Made by a program: the position numbers and the translations under genes | Notes under the pieces: model-generated | Database searches by the model: none | The model's input: only the letters and a program-made list of their open reading frames with translations | Told to the model about the DNA's origin: nothing | Shown here: in pieces, positions 19,231 to 27,750 of the stretch | Position numbering within the stretch: the first letter of the stretch is position 1 | Layout: each line of letters starts with the position of its first letter | Source: Flavobacterium sp. LC2016-13 | Lineage (GTDB): Bacteria > Bacteroidota > Bacteroidia > Flavobacteriales > Flavobacteriaceae | Assembly (NCBI RefSeq): GCF_009707955.1 | Contig: NZ_WMDQ01000005.1 | Location: 124,001 to 188,000 of the forward strand | Direction of reading: 5' to 3' | DNA: 64,000 nt

Positions 19231-20865
19231 TTATTTCTTAGACATTTTTTCAGCCATTAATAAAGCATTATAAGCGTTTACTATTTTTGCTGTTTTTGAT
19301 GATTCTGCAGAAGAAACTGCTACAGGCTCTTTATTAGGATCTTCACTTTCTCCTAAAACTACCTTTGCAGGAAGCGCAACTCCAGAATCCATTAAAATTT
19401 GTTTTACCTGAGATGCTTTCAATTTTGGATAGTATGAACGAATTAATGCTGCAACACCTGCCGCATTTGGAGACGCCATTGAAGTTCCCTGCAAATATTT
19501 GTATTTATTGTTTGGAACTGTTGCGTAAATTTCTTCACCCGGAGCAAAAACGTCTACATTTATTTTACCGAAGTTTGAAAATCCTGCTACAACTGTTTCT
19601 CCGTATTGTTTATTTATTGCACCAATTGTAATCACGTTATCAGCAAATTCTTTGATGTTATCCTGAGAATCGTTTGGATAATTGATGTTTTTTGTTTCGT
19701 CGATATTATAACCGTCGTTACCAGCCGCGTGAACAATTAAAACATCTTTTTTCGCTGCATATTTTATGGCATCATAAACCCATTGTTTGTGCGGAGAAAA
19801 GCTTTTTCCGAAACTTCCGTTGATTACTTTTGCTCCATTATCAACTGCATAACGAATTGCTAATGCAATATCTTTATCATATTCATCTCCATCAGGAACA
19901 GCTCTTACGGTTAATATTTCAACATTATTTGTAATTCCGTCTCCACCTAAATTATTTCCACGAACTTGTGCAATAATTCCGGCAACGTGAGTTCCGTGCA
20001 ATGCTTTTTCTTTATCAGGACCAAAAACAATATTGTTTCCGTAATAATTGTTTTTTATATCATCAGGATTATCTCCAACTACTTTTCTTCCGTCAAATTC
20101 TTTGTTTAAATTGTAATTTAACTGATCGTAAACTTGCTCTCTGTAATCTTCTAATTCTGCTTCTGGATCAAATTTTGAACCTGCATTGGTAAAAATCTGA
20201 GTCATGATCATTTTATCTCTTGTCACTTTTGGATCTGTAGAGGTAATGGTGCTTAAATCTTCAATTTTATAAGTTGTTTTATTTAGCTCTTTTTTGATTG
20301 TATTGTGAACATTCAATAAAAAATCAACTTGTTCTTTGTCTTTTAATGCTTTCTCGTATTTCTCATTATATTGCGCTAAAGCATTTTTATATTCTGCAGA
20401 ACCGTCATCTTTTTTCTTAATGATTCGGGTCATTTCAAGATTTTCTGCTACAGCATTTCCAAGGAAATTCCATCCGTGAACATCATCAATAAAACCGTTT
20501 TTATCGTCATCAATTCCATTACCAGCAATTTCTTTAGGATTTGTCCAGATCATTCCTTTCAAATCTTCATGCTCGATATCAACACCAGAATCTACAATTC
20601 CAACAATTACTTTTTGACCTGTTTTTCCTTGTAGCAATTCAGCGTAAGCCTTATCAACGCTCATTCCCGGAATAGAATCTTTAATTAAATCAAGATGACT
20701 CCATCTTTTTAGATCATTCTCAGAAAGTGGGGCTTTTTTGACAACAGCCAAAGGAGCTATAATTAATTCTTTTGAAGTTGAAACTTGTGCTTGCATAGTA
20801 GCACTGCAACCTGCTAAAACAAGTAATGCAAAAGCAGATAATTTGAGAGGTTTTATATGACTCAT
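19231..20865 (-). CDS. S8-family subtilisin-like serine protease, lipoprotein
   Basis: 544 residues. The signal ends LVLAGC with Cys20 in a lipobox. The subtilase triad is present: Asp92 in GIVDSGVD, His in LHGTHVAGI (near 290) and Ser in QGTSMASPNAAG (near 465), with the oxyanion Asn region AAGNDGYN. A Lys/Glu-rich stretch of about 130 residues between the Asp and His motifs is an insert compared with short subtilisins and is common in Bacteroidota enzymes of this kind. It is probably anchored in the envelope and degrades or matures exported proteins. It lies beside the double-glycine peptide gene, but a terminator separates them. Confidence 0.94.
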   Translation of the reverse strand: MSHIKPLKLSAFALLVLAGCSATMQAQVSTSKELIIAPLAVVKKAPLSENDLKRWSHLDLIKDSIPGMSVDKAYAELLQGKTGQKVIVGIVDSGVDIEHEDLKGMIWTNPKEIAGNGIDDDKNGFIDDVHGWNFLGNAVAENLEMTRIIKKKDDGSAEYKNALAQYNEKYEKALKDKEQVDFLLNVHNTIKKELNKTTYKIEDLSTITSTDPKVTRDKMIMTQIFTNAGSKFDPEAELEDYREQVYDQLNYNLNKEFDGRKVVGDNPDDIKNNYYGNNIVFGPDKEKALHGTHVAGIIAQVRGNNLGGDGITNNVEILTVRAVPDGDEYDKDIALAIRYAVDNGAKVINGSFGKSFSPHKQWVYDAIKYAAKKDVLIVHAAGNDGYNIDETKNINYPNDSQDNIKEFADNVITIGAINKQYGETVVAGFSNFGKINVDVFAPGEEIYATVPNNKYKYLQGTSMASPNAAGVAALIRSYYPKLKASQVKQILMDSGVALPAKVVLGESEDPNKEPVAVSSAESSKTAKIVNAYNALLMAEKMSKK

Positions 20866-20974
20866 GTATCTATATTATAAATGTAAAAGTTAAAAGATGG
20901 GTCTAAATTATACTTTTTTGTTATAATATACCAACCATTAACAGTCAATTATGATTATCCACATAAAGTTCTTA

Positions 20975-21003
20975 TTAAAAAAACCGAGTTAAAAACTCGG
21001 TTT
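20975..21003 (-). terminator. Terminator after the double-glycine peptide gene
   Basis: AAACCGAGTT-aaa-AACTCGGTTT is a perfect 10-bp stem. On the minus strand a T run follows directly, so it ends the small peptide transcript before the S8 gene. Confidence 0.88.
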
Positions 21004-21021
21004 AATAATTAAATTCATCAT

Positions 21022-21186
21022 CTAATTTGGATAATATCTTATGAGATATGCATCTTCCGCAGTTTCCTGATAAACAATTCTTGGAACTGGTCGGCCAATT
21101 CCACCATTAATTTCTTTCAATTGTTTAGACTCAAGTGCTACTACATCTAATCCATTTGCATTTTCAATAAAATCTTCTAAATTCAT
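21022..21186 (-). CDS. Small double-glycine leader peptide (bacteriocin- or pheromone-like precursor)
   Basis: 54 residues, ATG at 21186 and TAG at 21022. The N-terminal part (MNLEDFIENANGLDVVALES, then KQLKEINGG) has the acidic/aliphatic pattern of a double-glycine leader with Gly28-Gly29 as the cleavage site, as recognised by C39-peptidase ABC transporters. The 25-residue remainder begins IGRPVPRIVYQ and ends LIRYYPN; it has no Cys, so disulphides or thioether rings are excluded. The gene has its own terminator and sits alone between two terminators. No transporter, modification enzyme or immunity gene is nearby, so export would need machinery encoded elsewhere. Bacteriocin, signal peptide or inert relic are all possible. 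Confidence 0.7.
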   Translation of the reverse strand: MNLEDFIENANGLDVVALESKQLKEINGGIGRPVPRIVYQETAEDAYLIRYYPN

Positions 21187-21337
21187 AATAATTAATTTTT
21201 ATTTTCACCTACTCATTAGCTTTTCGGCTTCCGCTATTTTGCTAATATATAAAACAATACCTATATTACTATTGTAAATAGTATATTATTTCTTACAAAT
21301 TATTATTTTGTTAAATATTACTTATATAACCAAACTA

Positions 21338-21374
21338 AATTTTAAAACGAAAATGGGATTTTCGTTTTAAAATT
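21338..21374 (-). terminator. Terminator after the MBL-fold hydrolase gene
   Basis: AATTTTAAAACGAAAAT-ggg-ATTTTCGTTTTAAAATT is a 17-bp stem with a three-base loop just past the MBL gene stop on the minus strand. It separates that gene from the downstream small peptide gene. Confidence 0.8.
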
Positions 21375-21376
21375 CT

Positions 21377-22234
21377 TTACAAAATATCTTCACAAGTAAA
21401 AACCTCTTTCAATCTCACACCTTTTTCAGTATGTTCAACCGTTATAATTTGGTTGTGTGCATCGTGCTCTAAAAACAAATAATAATTATGATCTGCTGCG
21501 GCATTTAAGAATTTTGCTTTCTCCGGCATTGTTAATAAAGGTCTTGTGTCATAACCCATAACATATGGCAACGGAATATGTCCGGCAGTTGCCAATAAAT
21601 CGGCACAAAAAATTATGGTTTTGTCTTTATATTGAATATGTGGAATCATTTGTTTTTCGGTATGGCCGTCAACGTAAAAAATATCAAATCCTAATTCTTT
21701 TGATGCTCCAAAATCTCCCTCCGGTCTATCAATAAAATTCAATTGCCCGCTTTCCTGCATTGGCAAAATATTCTCTGAGAGAAAAGAAGCTTTTTCACGA
21801 GGGTTGGGTTTTGTTGCCCATTCCCAATGATTTTCGTTACTCCAATATTTGGCATTTTTAAACGCTGGTTCGTATCCTGTTTTATCAGAATTCCATTGTA
21901 CACTTCCTCCACAATGATCAAAATGCAAATGTGTCATAAAAACATCGGTAATATCATCTCGGTGAAAACCATACTTTGCCAATGATTTATCTATAGAATG
22001 TGATCCCCAAAGTGAATAATATCCAAAAAACTTTTCTGATTGTTTATCTCCCATTCCGGTATCAATCAGAATTAATCGGTTTTGATCTTCAATAAGCAAG
22101 CAACGTGCTGCAATATCAATTAAATTATTGGCATCTGCCGGATTGGTTTTGTTCCAAATTGTTTTTGGCACAACGCCAAACATAGCGCCTCCATCTAATT
22201 TAAAATTTCCTGATTCTATTGGATAAAGTTTCAT
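21377..22234 (-). CDS. MBL-fold metallo-hydrolase
   Basis: 285 residues with the metallo-beta-lactamase signature THLHFDHCGG (His102, His104, Asp106, His107), an upstream LIDTGMGDK strand, a distal DGHTEKQMIPH and a terminal EHDAHN. This layout is shared with quorum-quenching lactonases (AiiA-like) and glyoxalase II relatives; the substrate cannot be told from the sequence. No signal peptide, so cytoplasmic. A single gene between its own terminator and the suf promoter region. Confidence 0.9.
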   Translation of the reverse strand: MKLYPIESGNFKLDGGAMFGVVPKTIWNKTNPADANNLIDIAARCLLIEDQNRLILIDTGMGDKQSEKFFGYYSLWGSHSIDKSLAKYGFHRDDITDVFMTHLHFDHCGGSVQWNSDKTGYEPAFKNAKYWSNENHWEWATKPNPREKASFLSENILPMQESGQLNFIDRPEGDFGASKELGFDIFYVDGHTEKQMIPHIQYKDKTIIFCADLLATAGHIPLPYVMGYDTRPLLTMPEKAKFLNAAADHNYYLFLEHDAHNQIITVEHTEKGVRLKEVFTCEDIL

Positions 22235-22258
22235 TTGTATAAATTTCTAATGTTGAAA

Positions 22259-22266
22259 CAAAGCTA
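22259..22266 (-). promoter_or_regulatory. Putative -7 element (TAGCTTTG) for the MBL gene
   Basis: CAAAGCTA on the plus strand reads TAGCTTTG leftward, 25 bases before the MBL start. No clear -33 TTG. Confidence 0.45.
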
Positions 22267-22492
22267 GGAAATTGGATTTCCTTATACTAAAATTTTCCAT
22301 TTAAAAAACTTTCAACTCTTTATTATTAAACTAAAAAGCCTCGTTTTACGCAACGTCAAAGTTGGTTTTAAAGTTTCATTTTTGGCTCGCTATCTTCTGA
22401 GAGATTAAAGGTTTATTTCTTAAAATAAATATTATCTATTTTAACATTTGTTATAATAATGTGAACCGTTATGGAAAAAGGTTTTTAAGTCG

Positions 22493-22500
22493 TATCTTTG
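22493..22500 (+). promoter_or_regulatory. Putative -7 element (TATCTTTG) of the suf operon
   Basis: TATCTTTG followed by CAG fits the Bacteroidota TAnnTTTG consensus and lies about 107 bases before sufA. No TTG at ideal spacing, so an activator may help. No Fur or IscR site could be recognised by eye. Confidence 0.55.
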
Positions 22501-22607
22501 CAGATAATTTAATTTCAACATTGAAATACAGCGTTTTAAAATGTAATAATTTCATTACTATTTTTTTAATGTGAATGAAATGGAAGAAAAACTAAATACC
22601 ATAAACA

Positions 22608-22937
22608 ATGATAAAAGTTTCTGATACAGCCAAAAAGAAAATCATCGATTTGATGAGTGATGATGGTTTTGATGCAGCACATGACTACGTACGTGTGGGC
22701 GTGAAAAGTGGCGGATGCTCTGGTTTGTCATATGATTTAAAATTTGACAAAACGAAAGGCGACGACGATAAAATATTTGTAGACAACGACATAACAATTG
22801 CAGTTGAAAAAAAATCATTTCTATACCTAGCCGGAACAATTTTAGAATTCTCTGGCGGATTAAACGGAAAAGGTTTTGTTTTTAATAATCCAAATGCAAG
22901 CAGAACTTGTGGTTGCGGAGAATCATTCTCTCTATAA
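22608..22937 (+). CDS. sufA: Iron-sulfur cluster assembly scaffold/carrier, SufA/IscA type
   Basis: 109 residues, HesB/IscA family. The three conserved cysteines are present: Cys37 in KSGGCSGL and Cys101 and Cys103 in the C-terminal CGCGESF. A-type carriers pass [2Fe-2S] and [4Fe-4S] clusters from the SufBCD scaffold to target proteins. It is the first gene of the suf operon, followed by sufB after a 96-base gap that holds a palindromic repeat. Confidence 0.95.
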   Translation: MIKVSDTAKKKIIDLMSDDGFDAAHDYVRVGVKSGGCSGLSYDLKFDKTKGDDDKIFVDNDITIAVEKKSFLYLAGTILEFSGGLNGKGFVFNNPNASRTCGCGESFSL

Positions 22938-22949
22938 ATAATAAATGAT

Positions 22950-23024
22950 TGCAAAATTTAAAGATTTAAAAATTACAGAAACATTCTTAAAATTTAAATC
23001 TTTGAATTTTTTAAATCTTTCAAC
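22950..23024. repeat. Palindromic AAAGATTTAAAAATT repeat between sufA and sufB
   Basis: Copies of AAAGATTTAAA on the left and TTTAAATCTTT on the right make an imperfect inverted repeat that fills the sufA-sufB gap. It is one of several sequence-unrelated palindromes at suf gene junctions. Confidence 0.6.
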
Positions 23025-23033
23025 ATAAAAAAA

Positions 23034-24482
23034 ATGTCAAAATATACAGAAGACGATTTAAAAATCGAACTCGAAACTAAAGAATATGAATACGGATTCT
23101 ATACTGATATTGAATCTGAGACGTTTCCTATTGGTTTAAACGAAGATATCGTTAGAGCTATTTCTCTTAAAAAGGGAGAGCCGGAATGGATGACCGATTG
23201 GCGTATAGAAGCTTTTCGTGCATGGAAAGAAATGATTGAACCGGAATGGGCAAATGTTCATTATCAAAAACCGGATTTTCAGGCTATTTCTTATTATTCT
23301 GCTCCTAAACAAGTAGATCCTAACAAAACTTTAGATGATGTAGATCCTGAACTTTTAGAGATGTACAAAAAGTTAGGTATCTCTGTTGATGAACAAAAAA
23401 TGATGAACAATGTCGCTATGGATATTGTTGTCGATTCTGTTTCTGTGGCTACTACTTTCAAAAAAACATTGGGAGAAAAAGGAATTATTTTCTGCCCGAT
23501 TTCTGAAGCTATAAAAGAACACCCGGAATTAGTTCGTAAATATTTAGGAACTGTTGTACCTCAAAAAGACAACTTCTACGCAGCATTAAACTCAGCAGTT
23601 TTCTCTGACGGAAGTTTCTGTTATATTCCAAAAGGCGTTCGTTGCCCAATGGAACTTTCAACTTACTTTAGAATCAATCAGGCAGGAACAGGTCAATTCG
23701 AAAGAACTCTTGTTATTGCAGATGAAGGAAGTTATGTTTCTTATCTTGAAGGATGTACTGCTCCAAGTCGTGACGAAAATCAATTACACGCTGCTGTTGT
23801 TGAATTAATCGCTTTGGATGATGCAGAAATTAAATATTCTACCGTTCAAAACTGGTTCCCTGGAAACAAAGAAGGAAAAGGTGGAGTTTATAACTTCGTA
23901 ACTAAAAGAGGTTTATGCGAAACAAACGCTAAAATTTCTTGGACACAAGTTGAAACTGGTTCAGCTGTGACCTGGAAATATCCTTCTTGCGTACTTAAAG
24001 GAGATAATTCAGTAGGAGAATTTTATTCAATTGCTGTTACTAATAATCATCAACAAGCTGATACCGGAACTAAAATGATCCATTTAGGTAAAAACACTAA
24101 ATCGACTATTATTTCTAAAGGTATATCTGCTGGAAAATCACAAAATAGTTACCGTGGATTAGTGCAAATTAGCCCAAGAGCTGAAAATGCAAGGAACTTT
24201 TCTCAATGTGATTCTCTTTTAATGGGGAATAATTGTGGTGCACATACTTTTCCTTATATCGAAAGTAAAAATCCATCGGCTAAAATAGAACACGAAGCAA
24301 CTACAAGTAAAATTGGAGAAGATCAGGTATTTTATTGCAACCAAAGAGGTATTCCGACTGAAAAAGCGATTGCCTTAATTGTGAACGGTTTCAGTAAAGA
24401 TGTATTGAACAAACTACCAATGGAATTTGCGGTTGAAGCGCAAAAATTATTAGAGATTTCTTTAGAAGGTTCTGTAGGATAA
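23034..24482 (+). CDS. sufB: Fe-S cluster scaffold subunit SufB
   Basis: 482 residues, the usual SufB length. Typical blocks: [69 protein letters not shown] and [24 protein letters not shown]. SufB forms the SufB-SufC2-SufD complex on which clusters are built from persulfide sulfur. It is separated from sufC by a flavodoxin-like gene that begins 7 bases after the sufB stop. Confidence 0.98.
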   Translation: MSKYTEDDLKIELETKEYEYGFYTDIESETFPIGLNEDIVRAISLKKGEPEWMTDWRIEAFRAWKEMIEPEWANVHYQKPDFQAISYYSAPKQVDPNKTLDDVDPELLEMYKKLGISVDEQKMMNNVAMDIVVDSVSVATTFKKTLGEKGIIFCPISEAIKEHPELVRKYLGTVVPQKDNFYAALNSAVFSDGSFCYIPKGVRCPMELSTYFRINQAGTGQFERTLVIADEGSYVSYLEGCTAPSRDENQLHAAVVELIALDDAEIKYSTVQNWFPGNKEGKGGVYNFVTKRGLCETNAKISWTQVETGSAVTWKYPSCVLKGDNSVGEFYSIAVTNNHQQADTGTKMIHLGKNTKSTIISKGISAGKSQNSYRGLVQISPRAENARNFSQCDSLLMGNNCGAHTFPYIESKNPSAKIEHEATTSKIGEDQVFYCNQRGIPTEKAIALIVNGFSKDVLNKLPMEFAVEAQKLLEISLEGSVG

Positions 24483-24489
24483 TTACAAG

Positions 24490-24978
24490 ATGGAAGGAAA
24501 AAAAGTAATCATTTTAGGTTCATCAAGAAAAAACGGAAACACAACAAAAATTGTGGACGAAATTTCTAAAGAACACGGAATAGAGGTGATTAATTTAAGT
24601 GATTTTAATATTTCTTATTATGATTACGAAAGCAAAAACAGAGAAGACGATTTTTTCCCTTTAATAAAAGGAATCATCGAAAATTACGACACTTTAATTT
24701 TTGCAACGCCTGTATATTGGTATAATATGAGTGGAATCCTGAAGGTTTTCTTTGATCGTTTTTCGGATTTAATCCGAATTGAAAAAGAAACCGGACGAAA
24801 ACTTAGAGGAAAGAAAATTGGCGTGATATCAAATTCACACGATAATGAGATCGAAGAAAGTTTTTACATTCCGTTCAAAAAAACAGCCGATTATTTAGGC
24901 ATGGAATATTTAGGACACGCGCATTTTAATGCCAACATCTTAAACCAAACAACAAAAATAGAATTGACATTTATATAA
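24490..24978 (+). CDS. Flavodoxin-like NAD(P)H-dependent FMN oxidoreductase inside the suf operon
   Basis: 162 residues. The phosphate-binding loop GSSRKNGNTTKI (residues 10-21) and the flavin-contact segment FATPVYWYNMSGILKVFFDR mark the NADPH-dependent FMN reductase/flavodoxin-like fold family. It lies 7 bases after sufB and 14 before sufC, so it is translated from the suf transcript. SufBCD needs reducing power and SufB-SufC2-SufD binds reduced flavin in E. coli, so a role as electron donor is attractive but is inference. It could also be an unrelated gene that joined the operon. Confidence 0.9.
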   Translation: MEGKKVIILGSSRKNGNTTKIVDEISKEHGIEVINLSDFNISYYDYESKNREDDFFPLIKGIIENYDTLIFATPVYWYNMSGILKVFFDRFSDLIRIEKETGRKLRGKKIGVISNSHDNEIEESFYIPFKKTADYLGMEYLGHAHFNANILNQTTKIELTFI

Positions 24979-24992
24979 AATAAAAAAAAACA

Positions 24993-25739
24993 ATGTTATC
25001 AATAAAAAACCTTCACGCCTCAATTGGTGATAAAGAAATCCTGAAAGGAATTAATATAGAAGTTAAAGCTGGCGAAGTACACGCTATCATGGGACCAAAC
25101 GGTTCTGGAAAAAGTACACTTTCGGCTGTAATCGCTGGAAACGAAAATTATGAAGTTACTGATGGAGAAGTTTTTCTTGACGGAGAAGATCTTGCTGATT
25201 TAGCTCCTGAAGAAAGAGCGCATAAAGGTGTTTTTCTTTCTTTTCAATATCCTGTAGAAATTCCTGGAGTAAGTGTAACAAACTTCATGAAAACAGCGAT
25301 CAACGAAACTCGTAAAGCAAATGGTCAGGAAGAAATGCCTGCAAACGAAATGCTAAAAGTAATTCGTGAGAAATCTGAATTGTTAGAAATCGATCGTAAA
25401 TTTTTATCTCGTTCTTTAAACGAAGGTTTTTCCGGAGGAGAGAAAAAAAGAAATGAAATTTTTCAAATGGCAATGTTAGAGCCAAAATTAGCAATCCTTG
25501 ATGAAACGGATTCTGGTCTTGATATCGATGCTTTAAGAATCGTTGCTAATGGTGTAAACAAATTAAAAAGCGAGAAAAACGCAATTATAGTAATCACGCA
25601 CTACCAACGTTTGTTAGATTATATCGTTCCGGATTTCGTTCACGTTCTTTACAACGGAAGAATCGTAAAATCTGGCGGAAAAGAATTAGCTTACGAGTTA
25701 GAAGAAAAAGGATACGACTGGATTAAAGCGGAGAATTAG
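24993..25739 (+). CDS. sufC: Fe-S assembly ATPase SufC
   Basis: 248 residues. Walker [10 protein letters not shown] at 34-42, the SufC-type signature [13 protein letters not shown], Walker [13 protein letters not shown] and the switch His in [12 protein letters not shown] are all present. SufC is the ABC ATPase that drives conformational change of SufBCD during cluster building. The following sufD is displaced by about 530 bases because a repeat-framed four-helix-bundle gene lies between them. Confidence 0.98.
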   Translation: MLSIKNLHASIGDKEILKGINIEVKAGEVHAIMGPNGSGKSTLSAVIAGNENYEVTDGEVFLDGEDLADLAPEERAHKGVFLSFQYPVEIPGVSVTNFMKTAINETRKANGQEEMPANEMLKVIREKSELLEIDRKFLSRSLNEGFSGGEKKRNEIFQMAMLEPKLAILDETDSGLDIDALRIVANGVNKLKSEKNAIIVITHYQRLLDYIVPDFVHVLYNGRIVKSGGKELAYELEEKGYDWIKAEN

Positions 25740-25741
25740 TC

Positions 25742-25779
25742 AGTCATAAAGTCGAAAGTCAAAAGTCATAAAGTCGAAA
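25742..25779. repeat. Left repeat array (AGTCATAAAGTCGAAA) of the four-helix-bundle cassette
   Basis: Two tandem copies of a 19-base unit, AGTCATAAAGTCGAAAGTC and AAAAGTCATAAAGTCGAAA, begin right after the sufC stop and end 7 bases before the four-helix-bundle ATG. The same unit recurs after that gene in both orientations. Confidence 0.85.
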
Positions 25780-25786
25780 ATACAAT

Positions 25787-26155
25787 ATGAGTAAATTCAA
25801 ATCTTTTGAGGAAATAAATTCTTGGCAAAAATCTCGAATCTTCAATAAAAAAATATATTTGATTACTGAAAATTCTAATTTTAAAAAAGACTTTGATTTT
25901 GTTAGACAAATAAGACGTGCATCACTTTCTATATCGTCAAATATAGCCGAAGGCTTTGAAAGAAATACTGATAAAGAGTTTGTTTACTTTTTATATGTTG
26001 CCAAAGCATCCGCAGGAGAAGTTAGATCTCAATTATATTTAGCTTTTGATTTAGAATACATTATAAAAGAAGAATTTGAAATGCTTTTAGAATCGATAAC
26101 AGAAATATCGAAATTATTAAGCGGTTTCATTAAATATTTGAGCCCAAAGTCATAA
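25787..26155 (+). CDS. Four-helix-bundle protein (23S rRNA intervening-sequence protein family)
   Basis: 122 residues, all helical, with the family signature IRRASLSISSNIAEGFERN and KEFVYFLYVAKASAGEVRSQLYLA. The family was first seen in intervening sequences inside 23S rRNA genes; its role is unknown, possibly binding nucleic acid. Here it lies between sufC and sufD in the same direction. The last codons (PKS and stop) lie inside the right-hand repeat, and the left repeat ends 7 bases before the ATG, so gene and repeats look like one inserted unit. No evident link to Fe-S assembly. Confidence 0.92.
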   Translation: MSKFKSFEEINSWQKSRIFNKKIYLITENSNFKKDFDFVRQIRRASLSISSNIAEGFERNTDKEFVYFLYVAKASAGEVRSQLYLAFDLEYIIKEEFEMLLESITEISKLLSGFIKYLSPKS

Positions 26156-26263
26156 AGTCGAAAGTCATAAAGTCTCAACCTTTATGCTTTAAATTTTTAA
26201 CCTTTTGGCAAAAACAGTCGGCAATCCTAAGTCTTTCGACTTTCGACTTTCGACTTTAAGACT
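26146..26263. repeat. Right repeat array of the four-helix-bundle cassette (direct and inverted)
   Basis: AAAGTCATAAAGTCGAAAGTC repeats at 26146-26174 in direct orientation, and the inverse AGTCTTTCGACTTTCGACTTT runs across 26229-26263, ending 10 bases before the sufD start. With the array at 25742 these form an inverted pair around the four-helix-bundle gene. Confidence 0.85.
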
Positions 26264-26273
26264 AAACAAAAAA

Positions 26274-27590
26274 ATGGATTTAAAAGAAAAATTAGTATCG
26301 TCTTTTATGGCTTTTGAAGAGCGTGTTGATGTACATTCAGATTTACACGACATACGTACAAACGCCTTAAAGAACTTCGAAAATAAAGGTTTCCCAACCA
26401 AAAAAGAAGAAGCTTGGAAATATACATCGTTAAACGCCATCTTAAAAAATGACTTTACGGTTTTTCCAAAGCAGGAAAATGCAATTGAATTTAATCAGGT
26501 AAAAAAATACTTTTTACACGAAATCGACACTTATAAATTAGTGTTTATCGATGGCGTTTTTAGTTCGCATTTGTCTTCTACAACACATGACGGAATTGAT
26601 GTTTGCTTAATGTCATCGGCATTGACCAAACCAAAATATAAAATGATTATTGATACGTATTTCAATCAAATCGCAAGTAAAGATGATAGTTTGACTTCAT
26701 TAAATACTGCATTTGCAAGTGAAGGCGCTTTCATTAATATTCCGAAGAAAAAAGTAGCTGATAAACCAATTGAGATTATGTATTTCTCAACTGGAAATGA
26801 AACTGCATTAATGGTTCAGCCAAGAAATTTGGTTATTGTGGGTGAAAATTCACATGTTCAAATTATCGAGCGTCACCAAAGTTTGAACGAAAATCCGGTT
26901 TTAACCAATTCCGTTACGGAAATTTTTGCTCAAAAACGTGCTATTGTTGATTATTATAAAATTCAAAACGATAATAGCGAAGCGAATTTAGTTGACAATA
27001 CTTATGTTTCTCAACAACAGGAAAGTCACGCTTATGTTCATACATTCTCGTTTGGAGGAAATCTAACGCGTAACAACTTAAACTTTTATCACTTTGGTGA
27101 AAGATTAACAAGTACGCTTAACGGAATCTCAATTCTAAACGACAAACAACACGTTGATCATTATACTTTGGTAAACCATGCGCAGCCAAACTGTGAGAGT
27201 TTCCAGGATTATAAAGGAATTTTTTCTGATCGCTCAACAGGAGTTTTCAACGGAAAAATTCTAGTAAACAAAGAAGCTCAAAAAACAAATGCTTTCCAAA
27301 AAAGCAACAACATTTTATTGAGTGACAAAGCAACTATCAATGCAAAACCACAATTAGAGATTTTTGCTGACGACGTAAAATGTTCTCACGGTTGTACTGT
27401 TGGGCAACTAGATGAAACTGCAATGTTCTACATGCAATCTCGTGGAATCCCGAAAAAAGAAGCAAAAGCTTTATTGATGTACGCATTCTCAAATGCCGTT
27501 ATCGAAAGCATCAAAATACCAGAATTAAAACAAAGAATTACTAAAATCATTGCCATGAAATTAGGCGTGAATTTAGGATTTGATTTGTAA
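26274..27590 (+). CDS. sufD: Fe-S cluster assembly protein SufD
   Basis: 438 residues from the ATG at 26274 (MDLKEKLVSSFMAFEERV). A longer frame reaches back to 26205, but those 23 codons are repeat sequence, so the later start is chosen. SufD features: RNNLNFYHFGE, VNHAQPNCESFQDYKGIFSDRSTGVFNGKI, KPQLEIFADDVKCSHGCTVGQLDETAMFYMQSRGI. SufD partners SufB in the scaffold and is needed for iron entry. A terminator follows, so sufS downstream is transcribed from a separate promoter. Confidence 0.97.
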   Translation: MDLKEKLVSSFMAFEERVDVHSDLHDIRTNALKNFENKGFPTKKEEAWKYTSLNAILKNDFTVFPKQENAIEFNQVKKYFLHEIDTYKLVFIDGVFSSHLSSTTHDGIDVCLMSSALTKPKYKMIIDTYFNQIASKDDSLTSLNTAFASEGAFINIPKKKVADKPIEIMYFSTGNETALMVQPRNLVIVGENSHVQIIERHQSLNENPVLTNSVTEIFAQKRAIVDYYKIQNDNSEANLVDNTYVSQQQESHAYVHTFSFGGNLTRNNLNFYHFGERLTSTLNGISILNDKQHVDHYTLVNHAQPNCESFQDYKGIFSDRSTGVFNGKILVNKEAQKTNAFQKSNNILLSDKATINAKPQLEIFADDVKCSHGCTVGQLDETAMFYMQSRGIPKKEAKALLMYAFSNAVIESIKIPELKQRITKIIAMKLGVNLGFDL

Positions 27591-27612
27591 AAAATTCTAT
27601 TTAATAAAAATG

Positions 27613-27649
27613 AAAACCGATAAGCTTTAAAAAGTTTATCGGTTTTTTT
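27613..27649 (+). terminator. Terminator after sufD
   Basis: AAAACCGATAAGCTTT and AAGTTTATCGGTTTT form a strong stem followed by a T run. It ends the sufA-sufD transcript. Confidence 0.88.
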
Positions 27650-27663
27650 ATTTGCTACTCCTG

Positions 27664-27740
27664 TCCTGCAAGGTTTCCAAAACCTTGTAGGTATTATGTT
27701 TATGTTTCTATACCTACAAGGTTTTGGAAACCTTGCAGGA
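27664..27740. repeat. Perfect 30-bp inverted repeat between convergent sufD and serine hydrolase genes
   Basis: TCCTGCAAGGTTTCCAAAAC and the ten bases after it (27664-27693) have an exact reverse complement at 27711-27740 across a 17-base spacer. Each arm also holds a shorter palindrome (AAGGTTTCCAAAACCTT). There is no gene inside. The length and perfection suggest recent insertion or active conservation. Confidence 0.88.
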
Positions 27741-27750
27741 AGAGAACAAC

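Larger units (their letters stand above)
22235..22607. other. Divergent intergenic region between the MBL gene and suf operon
   Basis: 373 bases, AT-rich, with one leftward and one rightward -7 promoter element (listed separately). I see no small ORF, riboswitch or repeat in the rest. Confidence 0.6.

Noticed and set aside
22235-22607. A riboswitch before the suf genes
   Set aside because: No recognised aptamer pattern or attenuator stem was seen; only promoter elements could be supported.
25742-26263. CRISPR array suspected from short repeats at 25742 and 26146
   Set aside because: The units are adjacent, lack spacers of constant size and occur in both orientations; no cas gene is present.
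26205-26273. Upstream extension of sufD to 26205
   Set aside because: The added codons are pure repeat sequence, and the typical SufD start (MDLKEKLVSSF) is at 26274.
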